Of a DNA stretch of 64,000 nucleotides, positions 33,579 to 42,323 are shown in pieces. How positions within the stretch are numbered: position 1 is the stretch's first letter; every line of letters begins with the position of its first letter. The translations under genes and the position numbers were made by a program. The stretch comes from Acidaminococcus fermentans_A. Lineage in GTDB: Bacteria; Bacillota; Negativicutes; Acidaminococcales; Acidaminococcaceae. Under the pieces are notes generated by a model. That model searched no databases. It was given only the letters and a program-made list of their open reading frames with translations, and was not told the origin of the DNA. The stretch spans positions 15,643 to 79,642 of the forward strand of contig NZ_JBQOUY010000011.1 of assembly GCF_052216985.1 (NCBI RefSeq), given 5' to 3'.

Positions 33579-34619
33579 ATGGAAAAAACATTACAGGAAC
33601 TGGCAACATTGTTGAAAGGGGAAATCCTCCAGGGTGACCCGGATATGGTCCTTAAAGGAGTCAATGGCCTGGAAGAAGCCCAGGCGGACCAGATTTCCTT
33701 TGCGGTCCCTCCCTATCTGGAAGTGGCAGGACAGTCCCGTGCCGGGGCCATCATGATTCCCCGGGGCGCTGCCCTGAAGGGAGATCAGGCTGTCCTGGCT
33801 GTAGAGAATCCCCGGGCAGCTTTTGCTGTCCTGCTGCAGCTTTTCCGTCCGCCGGAAGCGGTCAAAAAAGGCATCAGCCAATACGCCTTTATCCATCCTT
33901 CTGCAAAAGTAGGGAAAAATGTGGCCATCCTGCCCTTTGCCTATGTGGCAGAAGACGCGGAAATCGGCGATGATACGGTGATCTACCCCCATGTATATGT
34001 GGGACGCCATGTAAAGATCGGCTGTGGCTGCACCCTCTATTCCAATGTGACGGTACGGGAAGATTGCATCCTGGGCGACCGGGTGATCCTCCAGGCCGGC
34101 TGCGTCATCGGCGGGGACGGCTTCGGCTACATCACGGCTGACGGCAAACACACCAAAGTACTCCAGACCGGGAACGTGGTCCTAGGAGACGATGTGGAGA
34201 TCGGCTGCAACAGCTGCATCGATCGGGCCACTGTGGACAGCACGGTCATCGGCAAAGGCACGAAAATCGACAATCTGGTCCATGTGGGGCATAATGATGT
34301 CATCGGAGAAAACTGCATCCTGGTAGCCCATGTGGGCATCAGCGGCAGTGTCACCATCGGGAACAACTGTACTTTTGGCGGACAGGCAGCGACTGCCGGC
34401 CATCTGAAAATCGGCAGCAACTGCACCTTTGCCGGCCGTACCGGGATCATCAGCGACGTGCCGGACAATGTGGTATGGGCCGGCTTCCCAGCACAGCCCC
34501 ATGTGGATTGGCTGCGGCAGACCGCCAATGAACGGAAATTGGGCGGCCTGCTGAAACGGCTCCGCCAACTGGAGAAAACGGTAGAAAAACTGGAAAATGG
34601 AAAAAAGGAGGAGCCATGA
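33579..34619 (+). CDS. lpxD: UDP-3-O-(3-hydroxyacyl)glucosamine N-acyltransferase
   Basis: 346 residues: an N-terminal uridine-binding domain and a left-handed beta-helix of hexapeptide repeats (about 100-300) with the catalytic His region (LVHVGHNDVIGENC). It adds the second acyl chain in lipid A synthesis. ATG 33579 is chosen because AGGA lies 9 nt upstream; in-frame ATGs at 33561 and 33570 are possible. Its TGA overlaps the next ATG. Confidence 0.93.
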   Translation: MEKTLQELATLLKGEILQGDPDMVLKGVNGLEEAQADQISFAVPPYLEVAGQSRAGAIMIPRGAALKGDQAVLAVENPRAAFAVLLQLFRPPEAVKKGISQYAFIHPSAKVGKNVAILPFAYVAEDAEIGDDTVIYPHVYVGRHVKIGCGCTLYSNVTVREDCILGDRVILQAGCVIGGDGFGYITADGKHTKVLQTGNVVLGDDVEIGCNSCIDRATVDSTVIGKGTKIDNLVHVGHNDVIGENCILVAHVGISGSVTIGNNCTFGGQAATAGHLKIGSNCTFAGRTGIISDVPDNVVWAGFPAQPHVDWLRQTANERKLGGLLKRLRQLEKTVEKLENGKKEEP

Positions 34620-35224
34620 GGAAGCGACTGACTGCCGCCCTGCTCTGCGGCATGGCCCTGCTGCCGCTTGCAGCAGAAGCCAAGACTACGCCCAGCGGTA
34701 CCAGCGGGATCATCAATGCCCCTTCCGGGTATGTACGGATGCCTGGCCATGTATCCGCCGGGTTGGATTGGACTAAGGAAGGCCGGAACGTACGGGGCAA
34801 TATCGCCCTGCCTTTGGGCATTGAAATCGCAGGCAGCCATGTGGATACCAAACATGACGGGTCCTACGGCACGGTCAGTGCCAAGCTCCAGATCCTTCGG
34901 GAAACGCCGGTGACTCCTGCCATCGCCATCGGAGTGGAAGATATCGGCGACCGGAACGACCGTCGGGGCTATGCGACCGTAAGCAAGGCTTTAATGGGCG
35001 GCTGGAAGCTCCATGCAGGTATAGGTACCGGGGAACAGTACAAACACGGATTCTATGCCGTGGAAAAAGAGACGAGACTCCTGGGGCTTTCCATGAACCT
35101 GATGGGAGAATATGATGGCAGCCATTTCAACTATGGCGCCGGCATTCCGGTGGGAAAATTCATCCAGGCCCAGGTGGGTGTGAGAGATCATCGCCTGTAC
35201 GGGGGCATGGATCTGACTTTCTAA
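34616..35224 (+). CDS. YjbH-like outer-membrane beta-barrel protein
   Basis: 202 residues with a signal peptide (cleaved after AAEA), then an N-terminal GTSGIINAPSGYVRMPGHVSAGLDW segment that resembles the start of YjbH-type exopolysaccharide/outer-membrane proteins. Alternating amphipathic strands end in MDLTF, the terminal Phe expected of a BamA substrate. It is far shorter than full YjbH. It is translationally coupled to lpxD (ATGA) and lies within the lipid A operon, which suggests an envelope structural or LPS-related role (inferred). Confidence 0.65.
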   Translation: MRKRLTAALLCGMALLPLAAEAKTTPSGTSGIINAPSGYVRMPGHVSAGLDWTKEGRNVRGNIALPLGIEIAGSHVDTKHDGSYGTVSAKLQILRETPVTPAIAIGVEDIGDRNDRRGYATVSKALMGGWKLHAGIGTGEQYKHGFYAVEKETRLLGLSMNLMGEYDGSHFNYGAGIPVGKFIQAQVGVRDHRLYGGMDLTF

Positions 35225-35236
35225 GGAGGAAGGGAA

Positions 35237-36136
35237 ATGGCTGCGTACAAGCTCATGCAGTTCGTCAGCTGGCTGGTCTGCCATCAGCCGGACTGCCTGA
35301 ACCATGCCCTGGCTTGGGTGCTGGGACATTTGGGCTGGCGGGTGGTCCCTGCCTGGCGCCGGTATATGGCCAAAGAGAATATCAAGGACTGCCTGGGCGT
35401 GGATGAGGCAGAAGCGGAAAGAATCGCCCGGGAAAGCGTCTGGCGTTTTGGCCGGATGCTCATCGAAGTCTTGAAGTATCCCTTGATCACCCCAGACAAC
35501 TTCCGGCAACTGGTCCATTTTGAGGGGCTGGAGAATCTGGAAAAAGCCTATGCGGAAGATAAGGGCGTGATCATGTGCACCGCCCATTATGGCAACTGGG
35601 AAATGCTGGGTGCTTCCATGGCCCTCTTAGGGTATCCCATATTGTCCATTACCCGGAAACAGAACAACGGGGCCATGGATCGGTTCATCAACGACTATCG
35701 GAGGATGGTGGGACAGCATGTGACCTATAATCACGGAGAAAACAGCATGCTGGCCATCGGCCGGTATCTAAAAAAGAAGCATCTGGTGGGGATCCTCTAT
35801 GATCAGGATTCTGCCCATACCGGCGAACATCTGCTGTTTTTCGGGAAGCCTTCCCGGGTCCCCCAGGGAGCGGCCCATCTGTCCCGGATGTTCGGATCTC
35901 CCATCGTGCCTCTTTTCATGCATAATAATCCAGACGGGACACTGACCGCCCGGATCTATCCAGCCATCCATACAGGGAAAACGGCTAACCGTTCTGAGGA
36001 TGTACGTGTTATAATGGAAGCACTGGTGGTCATTGCAGAACGGGAGATCCGGCTGGACCCTGCCATGTGGTTCTGGGTCCATGATCGCTGGAAAGATGGC
36101 CGCAAACGGTATAATGAATATAAGAAAGGCGTGTGA
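35237..36136 (+). CDS. lpxL: LpxL/HtrB-family lipid A acyltransferase 1
   Basis: 299 residues, lysophospholipid acyltransferase family. The catalytic HX4E motif is HYGNWE (His near residue 117) and a later DQDSAHTGEHLLFFGKP region is typical of late lipid A acyltransferases. It adds a secondary acyl chain to Kdo2-lipid IVA on the inner leaflet. Ribosome site AAGGAGGAAGGG. A paralogue lies at 47938. Confidence 0.88.
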   Translation: MAAYKLMQFVSWLVCHQPDCLNHALAWVLGHLGWRVVPAWRRYMAKENIKDCLGVDEAEAERIARESVWRFGRMLIEVLKYPLITPDNFRQLVHFEGLENLEKAYAEDKGVIMCTAHYGNWEMLGASMALLGYPILSITRKQNNGAMDRFINDYRRMVGQHVTYNHGENSMLAIGRYLKKKHLVGILYDQDSAHTGEHLLFFGKPSRVPQGAAHLSRMFGSPIVPLFMHNNPDGTLTARIYPAIHTGKTANRSEDVRVIMEALVVIAEREIRLDPAMWFWVHDRWKDGRKRYNEYKKGV

Positions 36137-36139
36137 TTT

Positions 36140-37477
36140 ATGACCAGTGAAAGACAGCACACCCTGAAACAGGCAGCATCCTGTGACGGGATCGGGCTCC
36201 ATTCCGGAAAACTGGTGGAAATGACCCTGCGCCCGGCTCCGGTGGATACGGGGATCGTGTTCATTCGGACGGATATGGAAGGACGGCCCCAGGTCCATGC
36301 TGTGGCCGCCAATATTACCGCCACCACCCGGGCCACGACATTGACGGAAAATGGGGCCAGTGTCACTACCATCGAACATCTCATGGCCGCCCTGGCCATC
36401 CTGAAGATCGATAACTGCTATGTGGAGATGTCGTCTGCGGAACCGCCCGTAGGGGATGGATCCGCCCAGGCCTTCATCGATCAGATCTTGAAAGCCGGGA
36501 TCGTGGAACAGGATGGGGAACGGAATGTGTACCATGTGGACCGCTTCTTCTCCCATTACGACGGAGACCGCTCCATCGTGGTCCTGCCCTATGAAGGCTT
36601 CCGGATCACCTTTACCTCCATCAATCCCCATCCCCTCCTGGGTACCCAGGTCATGGACGTGGAAGACAAGGGAGACTGCTTCCTGAAGGAAGTGGCTGCC
36701 GCCCGGACCGTGGCTTTTGAAGATGAAATCGCCCAGCTGCGGAAAATGGGCCTGGGGCTGGGAGGCAATCTGGACAATGTGGTGGTGTTCGGGAAGGATA
36801 AGATCCTTTCTACACCACGTTTCCCGGACGAACTGATCCGGCACAAGATCCTGGACGTAATCGGCGACATGTATCTCCTGGGCCCCATCCATGCCCACAT
36901 CATCTGCATGAAGAGCGGCCACGCCTTCAATGACAACGTGTCCCGCCAGATCGATGAATACCGGAGACTCCACGAATATCATCCCAGACAGACTCCGATT
37001 GCTGGACAAGAGAAAAAAGAAGTAAGGAGCAAGGATATGATTACATTAGACATTCAGGAAATCCAAAAGATTCTGCCCCACCGCTACCCCATGCTGCTGG
37101 TGGATCGGATCATTGAACTGGAACCCATGAAACGGGCGGTGGGTATCAAGAACATCACCATGAACGAGCCTCAGTTTATCGGCCATTTCCCCGGGAACCC
37201 CATTATGCCGGGGGTCCTGCTGATCGAAGCCATGGCCCAGGTGGGTGGCGTTACCTTGCTGTATCCGGAAGAGAACCGGGGCAAGATTGCCGTCTTCGGG
37301 AAAATCGACAAAGTGCGTTTCCGCCGGCCCATCAAACCGGGGGATCAGCTGGTCACCACGGCGATCATCACCAAGATTAAAGGCAATATGGGTGTGGCCC
37401 ACTGTGAAGGCACTGTAGACGGCGAACCGGCCTGCGAAGGGGATTTCTTCTTTGCACTGGCAGAAAATAAACAATAA
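36140..37477 (+). CDS. lpxC: LpxC-FabZ fusion: lipid A deacetylase / 3-hydroxyacyl-ACP dehydratase
   Basis: 445 residues. Residues 1 to about 285 are LpxC, the Zn2+ deacetylase committing UDP-3-acyl-GlcNAc to lipid A; TIEHLMAAL near 79 and LIRHKILDVIGD near 235 supply metal ligands and SGHAFN the catalytic His. From Met300 it is FabZ (DIQEIQKILPHRYPMLLVD, then HFPGNPIMPGVLLIEAMAQ with the catalytic His near 349), the dehydratase that competes for the same hydroxyacyl-ACP pool. Fusion of this pair is known in Bacteroidetes. Here AAGGAG (37024-37029) stands 7 nt before ATG 37037, so FabZ may also be made alone. An A6 run at 37013-37018 lies just before a +1-frame TAA. Confidence 0.93.
   Translation: MTSERQHTLKQAASCDGIGLHSGKLVEMTLRPAPVDTGIVFIRTDMEGRPQVHAVAANITATTRATTLTENGASVTTIEHLMAALAILKIDNCYVEMSSAEPPVGDGSAQAFIDQILKAGIVEQDGERNVYHVDRFFSHYDGDRSIVVLPYEGFRITFTSINPHPLLGTQVMDVEDKGDCFLKEVAAARTVAFEDEIAQLRKMGLGLGGNLDNVVVFGKDKILSTPRFPDELIRHKILDVIGDMYLLGPIHAHIICMKSGHAFNDNVSRQIDEYRRLHEYHPRQTPIAGQEKKEVRSKDMITLDIQEIQKILPHRYPMLLVDRIIELEPMKRAVGIKNITMNEPQFIGHFPGNPIMPGVLLIEAMAQVGGVTLLYPEENRGKIAVFGKIDKVRFRRPIKPGDQLVTTAIITKIKGNMGVAHCEGTVDGEPACEGDFFFALAENKQ
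37024..37039 (+). promoter_or_regulatory. fabZ: Internal ribosome-binding site for a stand-alone FabZ
   Basis: AAGGAG with a 7-nt spacer before an in-frame ATG at 37037 inside lpxC-fabZ; translation from it gives a complete 146-residue FabZ. It is as good as any operon-internal ribosome site in this window. Confidence 0.65.
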
Positions 37478-37492
37478 AGGTGGAGTGAAAAC

Positions 37493-38302
37493 ATGACAGC
37501 AGATTCTACTTTGATACATGAGACAGCCATCATTGCACCGGGTGCGGAAATCGGCCCCAACGTGAAAATTGGCCCGTACTCTGTGATCGGTGAACATGTC
37601 AAGATCGGTGAAGGTACCGTGATTCACCCCCACGTCGTGATCACCGGCCGGACCACCATCGGGAAGAACTGCGAATTCTTCCAGGGTGCCAGCATCGGTG
37701 AGGTCCCCCAGGACCTGAAATATAAAGGCGAAGATACGGCGACCATCATCGGGGACCATGTGACCATCCGGGAATGTGCTACGGTCCATCGGGCTGTAGG
37801 AGAAGGCAATGAGACCCGGATTGGCAACAACGTGCTGATGATGGCCTATACCCACGTGGCCCATAATTGCATCGTGGGCAACAACGTGATCATGAGCAAT
37901 GTAGCCACATTGGCCGGCCATGTGATCGTGGAAGACCGGGCGGTGATCGGCGGCCTTACCGCTGTGCACCAGTTCACCAAGATCGGCCGGAACTGCATGT
38001 GCGGCGGCATGAGCCGGATTTCCCAAGATGTGCCTCCCTTCGTGATCGTGGCTGGGAACCCAGCCTATGTGGCCGGACTCAACAGCGTAGGCATTTCCCG
38101 GGCCGGCATTCCTATGGAAGTCCGCCGGGAACTGAAGAAAGCCTATAAGATCCTCTACAAGAGAGGCCTTTCCCTGTCCGATGCCATTGCAACCATGGAA
38201 CAGGAATTGGACAGCTACGAAGAAGTGGAACATTTCATGCGTTTCCTGCGCACTGTGGAAAGAGGCATCTGCCGGGCATCCGCCCACGGCATCCGGGAGT
38301 AA
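37493..38302 (+). CDS. lpxA: UDP-N-acetylglucosamine O-acyltransferase
   Basis: 269 residues. Left-handed beta-helix of hexapeptide repeats (about 10-190) with catalytic His in MMAYTHVAHNCIVG, then a helical C-terminus (RRELKKAYKILYKRGLSLSDA). It catalyses the first step of lipid A synthesis, acyl transfer from ACP to UDP-GlcNAc. AGGTGGAG ribosome site. Follows fabZ by 15 nt, the same order as in many diderms. Confidence 0.95.
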   Translation: MTADSTLIHETAIIAPGAEIGPNVKIGPYSVIGEHVKIGEGTVIHPHVVITGRTTIGKNCEFFQGASIGEVPQDLKYKGEDTATIIGDHVTIRECATVHRAVGEGNETRIGNNVLMMAYTHVAHNCIVGNNVIMSNVATLAGHVIVEDRAVIGGLTAVHQFTKIGRNCMCGGMSRISQDVPPFVIVAGNPAYVAGLNSVGISRAGIPMEVRRELKKAYKILYKRGLSLSDAIATMEQELDSYEEVEHFMRFLRTVERGICRASAHGIRE

Positions 38303-38306
38303 GCCT

Positions 38307-39131
38307 ATGGGGAAGACCTTAGGGGTACTGGCCGGGGTGGGGCACCTGCCGGTGGATGTGGTCCGGGGCGCCAAAAAGGCCGGCTGCCGTACGGTGGCCA
38401 TTGCCCTGGTGCCAGGCACCCATGAAGACCTGGAAAAGGAAGCGGACGCCTTTTACGCCATCAACATCGGCAAAGTGGGCAAGATCTTCAAGACCTTGAA
38501 GCAGGAAGGGGTGGACGAGGTCACCATGATCGGCAAGGTGACCAAGGAAATCCTCTATTCCGGAGGCATCCTGGTCCCAGACTGGCAGGCCATCAAGATC
38601 CTCATGTCCCTGCCGGACCGGCATGATGACACCATCATGAACGCCTTGGTGGCCAAGTTGGAGGACATGGGGATCCATGTAATGGATCAGACCCTGTTCC
38701 TCACCGACCTGATGCCCCAGGAAGGGGTGCTGAGCAAACGGCATCCCACACCGGAAGAATGGGAAGATATGAAATATGGGTTTGCCATGGCGAAAAAAAT
38801 CGGCGGATTGGACATCGGCCAGACTGTGGTGGTGAAGAACAAGGCCATCCTGGCTGTGGAAGCCATCGAGGGCACCGATGCCTGCATCCTCCGGGGCGGC
38901 CAATTGGGCAAGGGTGCCATTGTGGCCAAAACCGCCAAGCCCGCCCAGGACAACCGGTTCGATATGCCGGGAGTAGGTGTGAAGACTATGGAATCCATGA
39001 TTGGATCCGGTTGTGCCGGTATCGTCATGGAAGCTGGCCGGACCCTCCTGGTGGAACGGGAAAAGGCACTGGACTTGGCTAACCGCCACAAACTGGTGGT
39101 CGTGGCCATGAAGGATCCGGAAGCAAAATAA
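38307..39131 (+). CDS. lpxI: UDP-2,3-diacylglucosamine pyrophosphatase LpxI
   Basis: 274 residues of the LpxI (formerly DUF1009) family: GVLAGVGHLPVDVVRGAKKAG at the N-terminus, and conserved GLDIGQTVVVKNKAILAVEAIEGTDACILRGG and KTMESMIGSGCAGIVMEAGRTLL in the C-terminal domain. It makes lipid X in place of the unrelated LpxH. ATG 38307, 4 nt after lpxA, is used; the longer frame from 38181 overlaps lpxA and is rejected. Last gene before a terminator. Confidence 0.94.
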   Translation: MGKTLGVLAGVGHLPVDVVRGAKKAGCRTVAIALVPGTHEDLEKEADAFYAINIGKVGKIFKTLKQEGVDEVTMIGKVTKEILYSGGILVPDWQAIKILMSLPDRHDDTIMNALVAKLEDMGIHVMDQTLFLTDLMPQEGVLSKRHPTPEEWEDMKYGFAMAKKIGGLDIGQTVVVKNKAILAVEAIEGTDACILRGGQLGKGAIVAKTAKPAQDNRFDMPGVGVKTMESMIGSGCAGIVMEAGRTLLVEREKALDLANRHKLVVVAMKDPEAK

Positions 39132-39230
39132 AAATGGGCTTGTTAGTGCAGTCCAAAGACCCAGCTTTTCTGATTCCAGTGGATTTTGCCTTATCATTCT
39201 ATAGAAAACGAACAAAACATTTAAACGTCC

Positions 39231-39257
39231 GAGCTCGCGACCCGCGAGCCGCGACCC
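39231..39257. repeat. GCGACC-type simple repeat before the terminator
   Basis: A short run built from CGCGA(C/G)CC-like units (GCTCGCGACC, CGCGAGCC, GCGACCC). Its position, directly before an intrinsic terminator, matches that of the other simple runs in the window. Confidence 0.4.
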
Positions 39258-39263
39258 ATGACC

Positions 39264-39296
39264 GGGGGTGTGAATTTTTTCACACCCCCTTTTTTG
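39264..39296 (+). terminator. Terminator after lpxI
   Basis: 11-bp perfect stem, GGGGGTGTGAA / TTCACACCCCC, TTTT loop, then TTTTTTTTG. Shares its GGGTGTGA stem with the terminator at 18363. Confidence 0.9.
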
Positions 39297-39304
39297 TTAT
39301 GTGA

Positions 39305-39310
39305 TATAAT
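39305..39310 (+). promoter_or_regulatory. -10 element of the lpxB operon
   Basis: TATAAT in GATATAATAAAC, 42 nt before lpxB. It follows directly on the lpxI terminator, so the second lipid A run has its own start. Confidence 0.5.
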
Positions 39311-39351
39311 AAACTGTACACTTATGTTCAGATGAGAGAGGAGACACCAGG

Positions 39352-40488
39352 GTGACAAAAGTTTTCATTTCTGCGGGAGAGGCATCCGGCGATTTGCATG
39401 CCGCTGCCCTGACCCGCGCCATCCTGCAGCAGGACCCTGCGGCCCAGGTCTTTGGCATGGGCGGTGATGCCCTGGCAGCAGCTGGCGGCGAAGTGGTGTT
39501 CGATTATAAAGAGTACAGCGTCATGGGATTTGTGGAAGTCCTCCAGTCCCTGCCTCGGCTTTTTGGCCTGAAAAAAGCTTTCCGCCGGATCATGGAGGAT
39601 CGGAAGCCGGATGTGTTCGTCACGGTGGATTATCCGGATTTCAATATGCGGGTGGCCAAAGAGGCTAAAGCACTGGGCATCCCGGTGTTTTCCTATATCC
39701 CGCCTTCTGCCTGGGCCTGGCGCCGGGGACGGGCCAAAGAGGTGGCCCGGCTGGCCACGAAAGTAGCCTGTATCTATCCTTTTGCGGCAGACGTCTATCA
39801 AGCGGCCGGAGCCCCGGTGGAATTTGTCGGAAATCCTCTGGTAGATATCGTACAGCCCAGCCTGAGCCCTCAGGAAGGGGAAGCTTTCATCGGCAAACGG
39901 CCCGGCCGTCCCGTAGTGCTCCTGCTGCCCGGCAGCCGGGTCAAGGAAATCACCGGGGTCCTGCCGGTGATGCTCCAGGCCCTGCCCTTGATCCGGGCCC
40001 AGCGGCCGGAGGTGGATTTTGTCCTCCAGAAGGCACCGTCCATCGATGGGGCCCTGCTCCAGGGCATCTTGGCCGCCAGTCCAGTATCTGTAAAGGTGGT
40101 GGAAGGGCACAATTACGATGTAATGACCGCCTGTGATGTGGCCCTGGCCACCAGCGGCACCGTCACCCTGGAAGCAGCCCTCTGTGGACTGCCCAGCGTC
40201 ATCTGTTACACCGCCAGTCCACTCAGCATGTGGATCGCCAAGCATATGGTCTATGTGAAATACATCGGCCTTCCCAATATCCTGGCCGGGAAAGAGATCC
40301 TGCCCGAACTGATCCAGGAAAACATGACCCCGGACCATATGGCCGCTTCCATCCTCCATTTCCTGGAACCAGAAACGGCAGCGGCGGTCCGGGAAGAAAT
40401 GCGGCAGGCTGCAGCCAAATTGGGACAGCCGGGAGCCGTGGAACGGACAGCGAAACTGATCCTCGAAACAGCAAAGGAGAATCCATGA
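39352..40488 (+). CDS. lpxB: Lipid-A-disaccharide synthase
   Basis: 378 residues, a GT19 glycosyltransferase: FISAGEASGDLHAAALTRAI at the N-terminus, FVTVDYPDFNMRVAK, PPSAWAWRRGRAKEV and LLLPGSRVKEI. It joins lipid X to UDP-diacylglucosamine. GTG start at 39352 with GAGAGGAG upstream. Its TGA overlaps the msbA ATG. Confidence 0.94.
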   Translation: MTKVFISAGEASGDLHAAALTRAILQQDPAAQVFGMGGDALAAAGGEVVFDYKEYSVMGFVEVLQSLPRLFGLKKAFRRIMEDRKPDVFVTVDYPDFNMRVAKEAKALGIPVFSYIPPSAWAWRRGRAKEVARLATKVACIYPFAADVYQAAGAPVEFVGNPLVDIVQPSLSPQEGEAFIGKRPGRPVVLLLPGSRVKEITGVLPVMLQALPLIRAQRPEVDFVLQKAPSIDGALLQGILAASPVSVKVVEGHNYDVMTACDVALATSGTVTLEAALCGLPSVICYTASPLSMWIAKHMVYVKYIGLPNILAGKEILPELIQENMTPDHMAASILHFLEPETAAAVREEMRQAAAKLGQPGAVERTAKLILETAKENP

Positions 40489-42269
40489 ACCTGTATCTGC
40501 GAATCTTGCGCTTCATCAAACCCTATCTGCCCCGTCTGGCCGTGGCCGGTATCTGCACTGTGCTCACCTCTGCCGCCAACCTGTACGTCCCCTGGATCGT
40601 CCGGGATGTGATCGACAAGGTCTTCATCAACAATGATGCCCAGCTGCTGAATTTGATCGCCCTGGGTATCGTGGTGATCTTCTTTGCCCGGGGCATTACC
40701 TATTATGGGCAGAACTACCTGATGAATTACGTGGGGGAAAGTGTAGTCATCGATATCCGGGGCCTGGTGTTCAAGAAGATGATGGAACTGGATACCCGGT
40801 TCTATGATACCAACAAACTGGGCACCATCATGAGCTATGTGACCAACGATGTCCAGGCCATGCAGAGCGCCATGGTGGACAATTCCGTAGAAATCATCAC
40901 GGAAACCTCCGTCCTCATCGGTTCCATCTGCGCCATGGTCTACCTGGACTGGAAACTGACCCTTTTCGCTTTCTGCACCTTCCCGGTGGTGCTGTTCTTC
41001 ATGGATTTCTTCGGCAAGAAGATCCGCAAGACCGGCCATCGGATCCAGCAGGCTACGGCCGACATCACTTCCGTGCTCCAAGAGACCCTGTCTTCCAGCC
41101 GAGTGGTGAAGTCCTTTGTCCGGGAGCCCTACGAAATCGCCCGGTTCGAACGGACCAACCGGCAGAATTTTGACGCCAACATGAAGAGTGTCCGGCTCAT
41201 GGGCACCCTGTCCCCGGTGATCGAATTCATCGCGGCCCTGGGCGTCACGGCCATCATCTGGTTCGGGGGCCGGGGCGTCCTCAGCGGCGACATTACAGCC
41301 GGGTCCCTGATCGCTTTCCTGGTCTATGCGGTGAACATCTCCAATCCCATCAAGCGGATCGCCCGGGTGCTGGGGAATATCCAGAAAGCCCTGGCTGCGG
41401 CGGACCGGGTGTTCAGTATCCTGGATCTGGACGAAAAGATCCCGGAAAAAGCCGATGCCATCGCCCTGCCGCCTGTGAAAGGCAAAGTGGAATTCCGGGA
41501 CGTGTCCTTCTCCTACAACCCGGATGAACCCATCCTGAAGCATCTGACTTTTGCTGCAGAGCCTGGCCAGGCCATTGCCCTGGTAGGTCCCAGCGGTGCA
41601 GGGAAATCCACCATCGCCAATCTGCTGCCCCGGTTCTATGATGTGACCGAAGGCGCTATCCTCATCGATGACCATGATATCCGGGATGTCACTGTGTCCT
41701 CTCTGCGGGAACAGGTAGGCATCGTGCCCCAGGAAACCAATCTGTTCAACGATACGGTCTATAATAACATCCTGTACGGGCGGCTGGATGCTACCCGGGA
41801 AGAAGTGCTGGCAGCGGCCAAAGCGGCCAATGCCGATGAATTCATCCAGAATCTGCCCCAGGGCTATGACACCTATCTGGGAGACCGGGGCATCAACGTA
41901 TCCGGAGGGCAGCGGCAGCGCATCGCCATTGCCCGGGCCATCCTGAAGGATCCCCGGATCCTGATCCTGGACGAAGCTACCTCCGCCCTGGATACGGAAA
42001 GCGAACGAATCGTCCAGGAAGCCCTGGACCGCCTGATGGTGGGGCGGACCTCTTTTGTCATCGCTCATCGGCTCTCTACCATCCAGAATGCCAGTAAGAT
42101 CCTGGTGCTGGACCACGGGGAAATCGTGGAAGCAGGGACCCATGAGGAACTGATGGCTCTCCACGGGCTCTATGCCCATCTCCACGACATCCAGTACCGG
42201 GAAAAAGCCGAGCAGGCAGAAGTCCGGGAACTGGAAGGAAGGACCGCGGTAGGGACGGAGGCCAACTGA
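40485..42269 (+). CDS. msbA: Lipid A flippase MsbA (ABC exporter)
   Basis: 594 residues, a half-transporter: six membrane helices (about 15-300) then an ATPase domain with Walker A GPSGAGKST, Q-loop VPQETNLFND, signature VSGGQRQRIAIARA, Walker B ILILDEATSALD and switch His in AHRLSTI. It flips lipid A-core across the inner membrane. The start at 40485 (AAAGGAGA upstream, ATGA overlap with lpxB) is preferred over the open frame reaching 40230. Confidence 0.92.
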   Translation: MNLYLRILRFIKPYLPRLAVAGICTVLTSAANLYVPWIVRDVIDKVFINNDAQLLNLIALGIVVIFFARGITYYGQNYLMNYVGESVVIDIRGLVFKKMMELDTRFYDTNKLGTIMSYVTNDVQAMQSAMVDNSVEIITETSVLIGSICAMVYLDWKLTLFAFCTFPVVLFFMDFFGKKIRKTGHRIQQATADITSVLQETLSSSRVVKSFVREPYEIARFERTNRQNFDANMKSVRLMGTLSPVIEFIAALGVTAIIWFGGRGVLSGDITAGSLIAFLVYAVNISNPIKRIARVLGNIQKALAAADRVFSILDLDEKIPEKADAIALPPVKGKVEFRDVSFSYNPDEPILKHLTFAAEPGQAIALVGPSGAGKSTIANLLPRFYDVTEGAILIDDHDIRDVTVSSLREQVGIVPQETNLFNDTVYNNILYGRLDATREEVLAAAKAANADEFIQNLPQGYDTYLGDRGINVSGGQRQRIAIARAILKDPRILILDEATSALDTESERIVQEALDRLMVGRTSFVIAHRLSTIQNASKILVLDHGEIVEAGTHEELMALHGLYAHLHDIQYREKAEQAEVRELEGRTAVGTEAN

Positions 42270-42323
42270 TGGTCCAGCCGTTTCCTGTCAATCAGCCAAG
42301 CCCAATGAAAACGAGGTCAAAGC

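Noticed and set aside
38181..38306. An upstream start for lpxI giving 42 more residues
   Set aside because: It would overlap lpxA deeply and adds sequence unlike any LpxI; ATG 38307 fits the family start.
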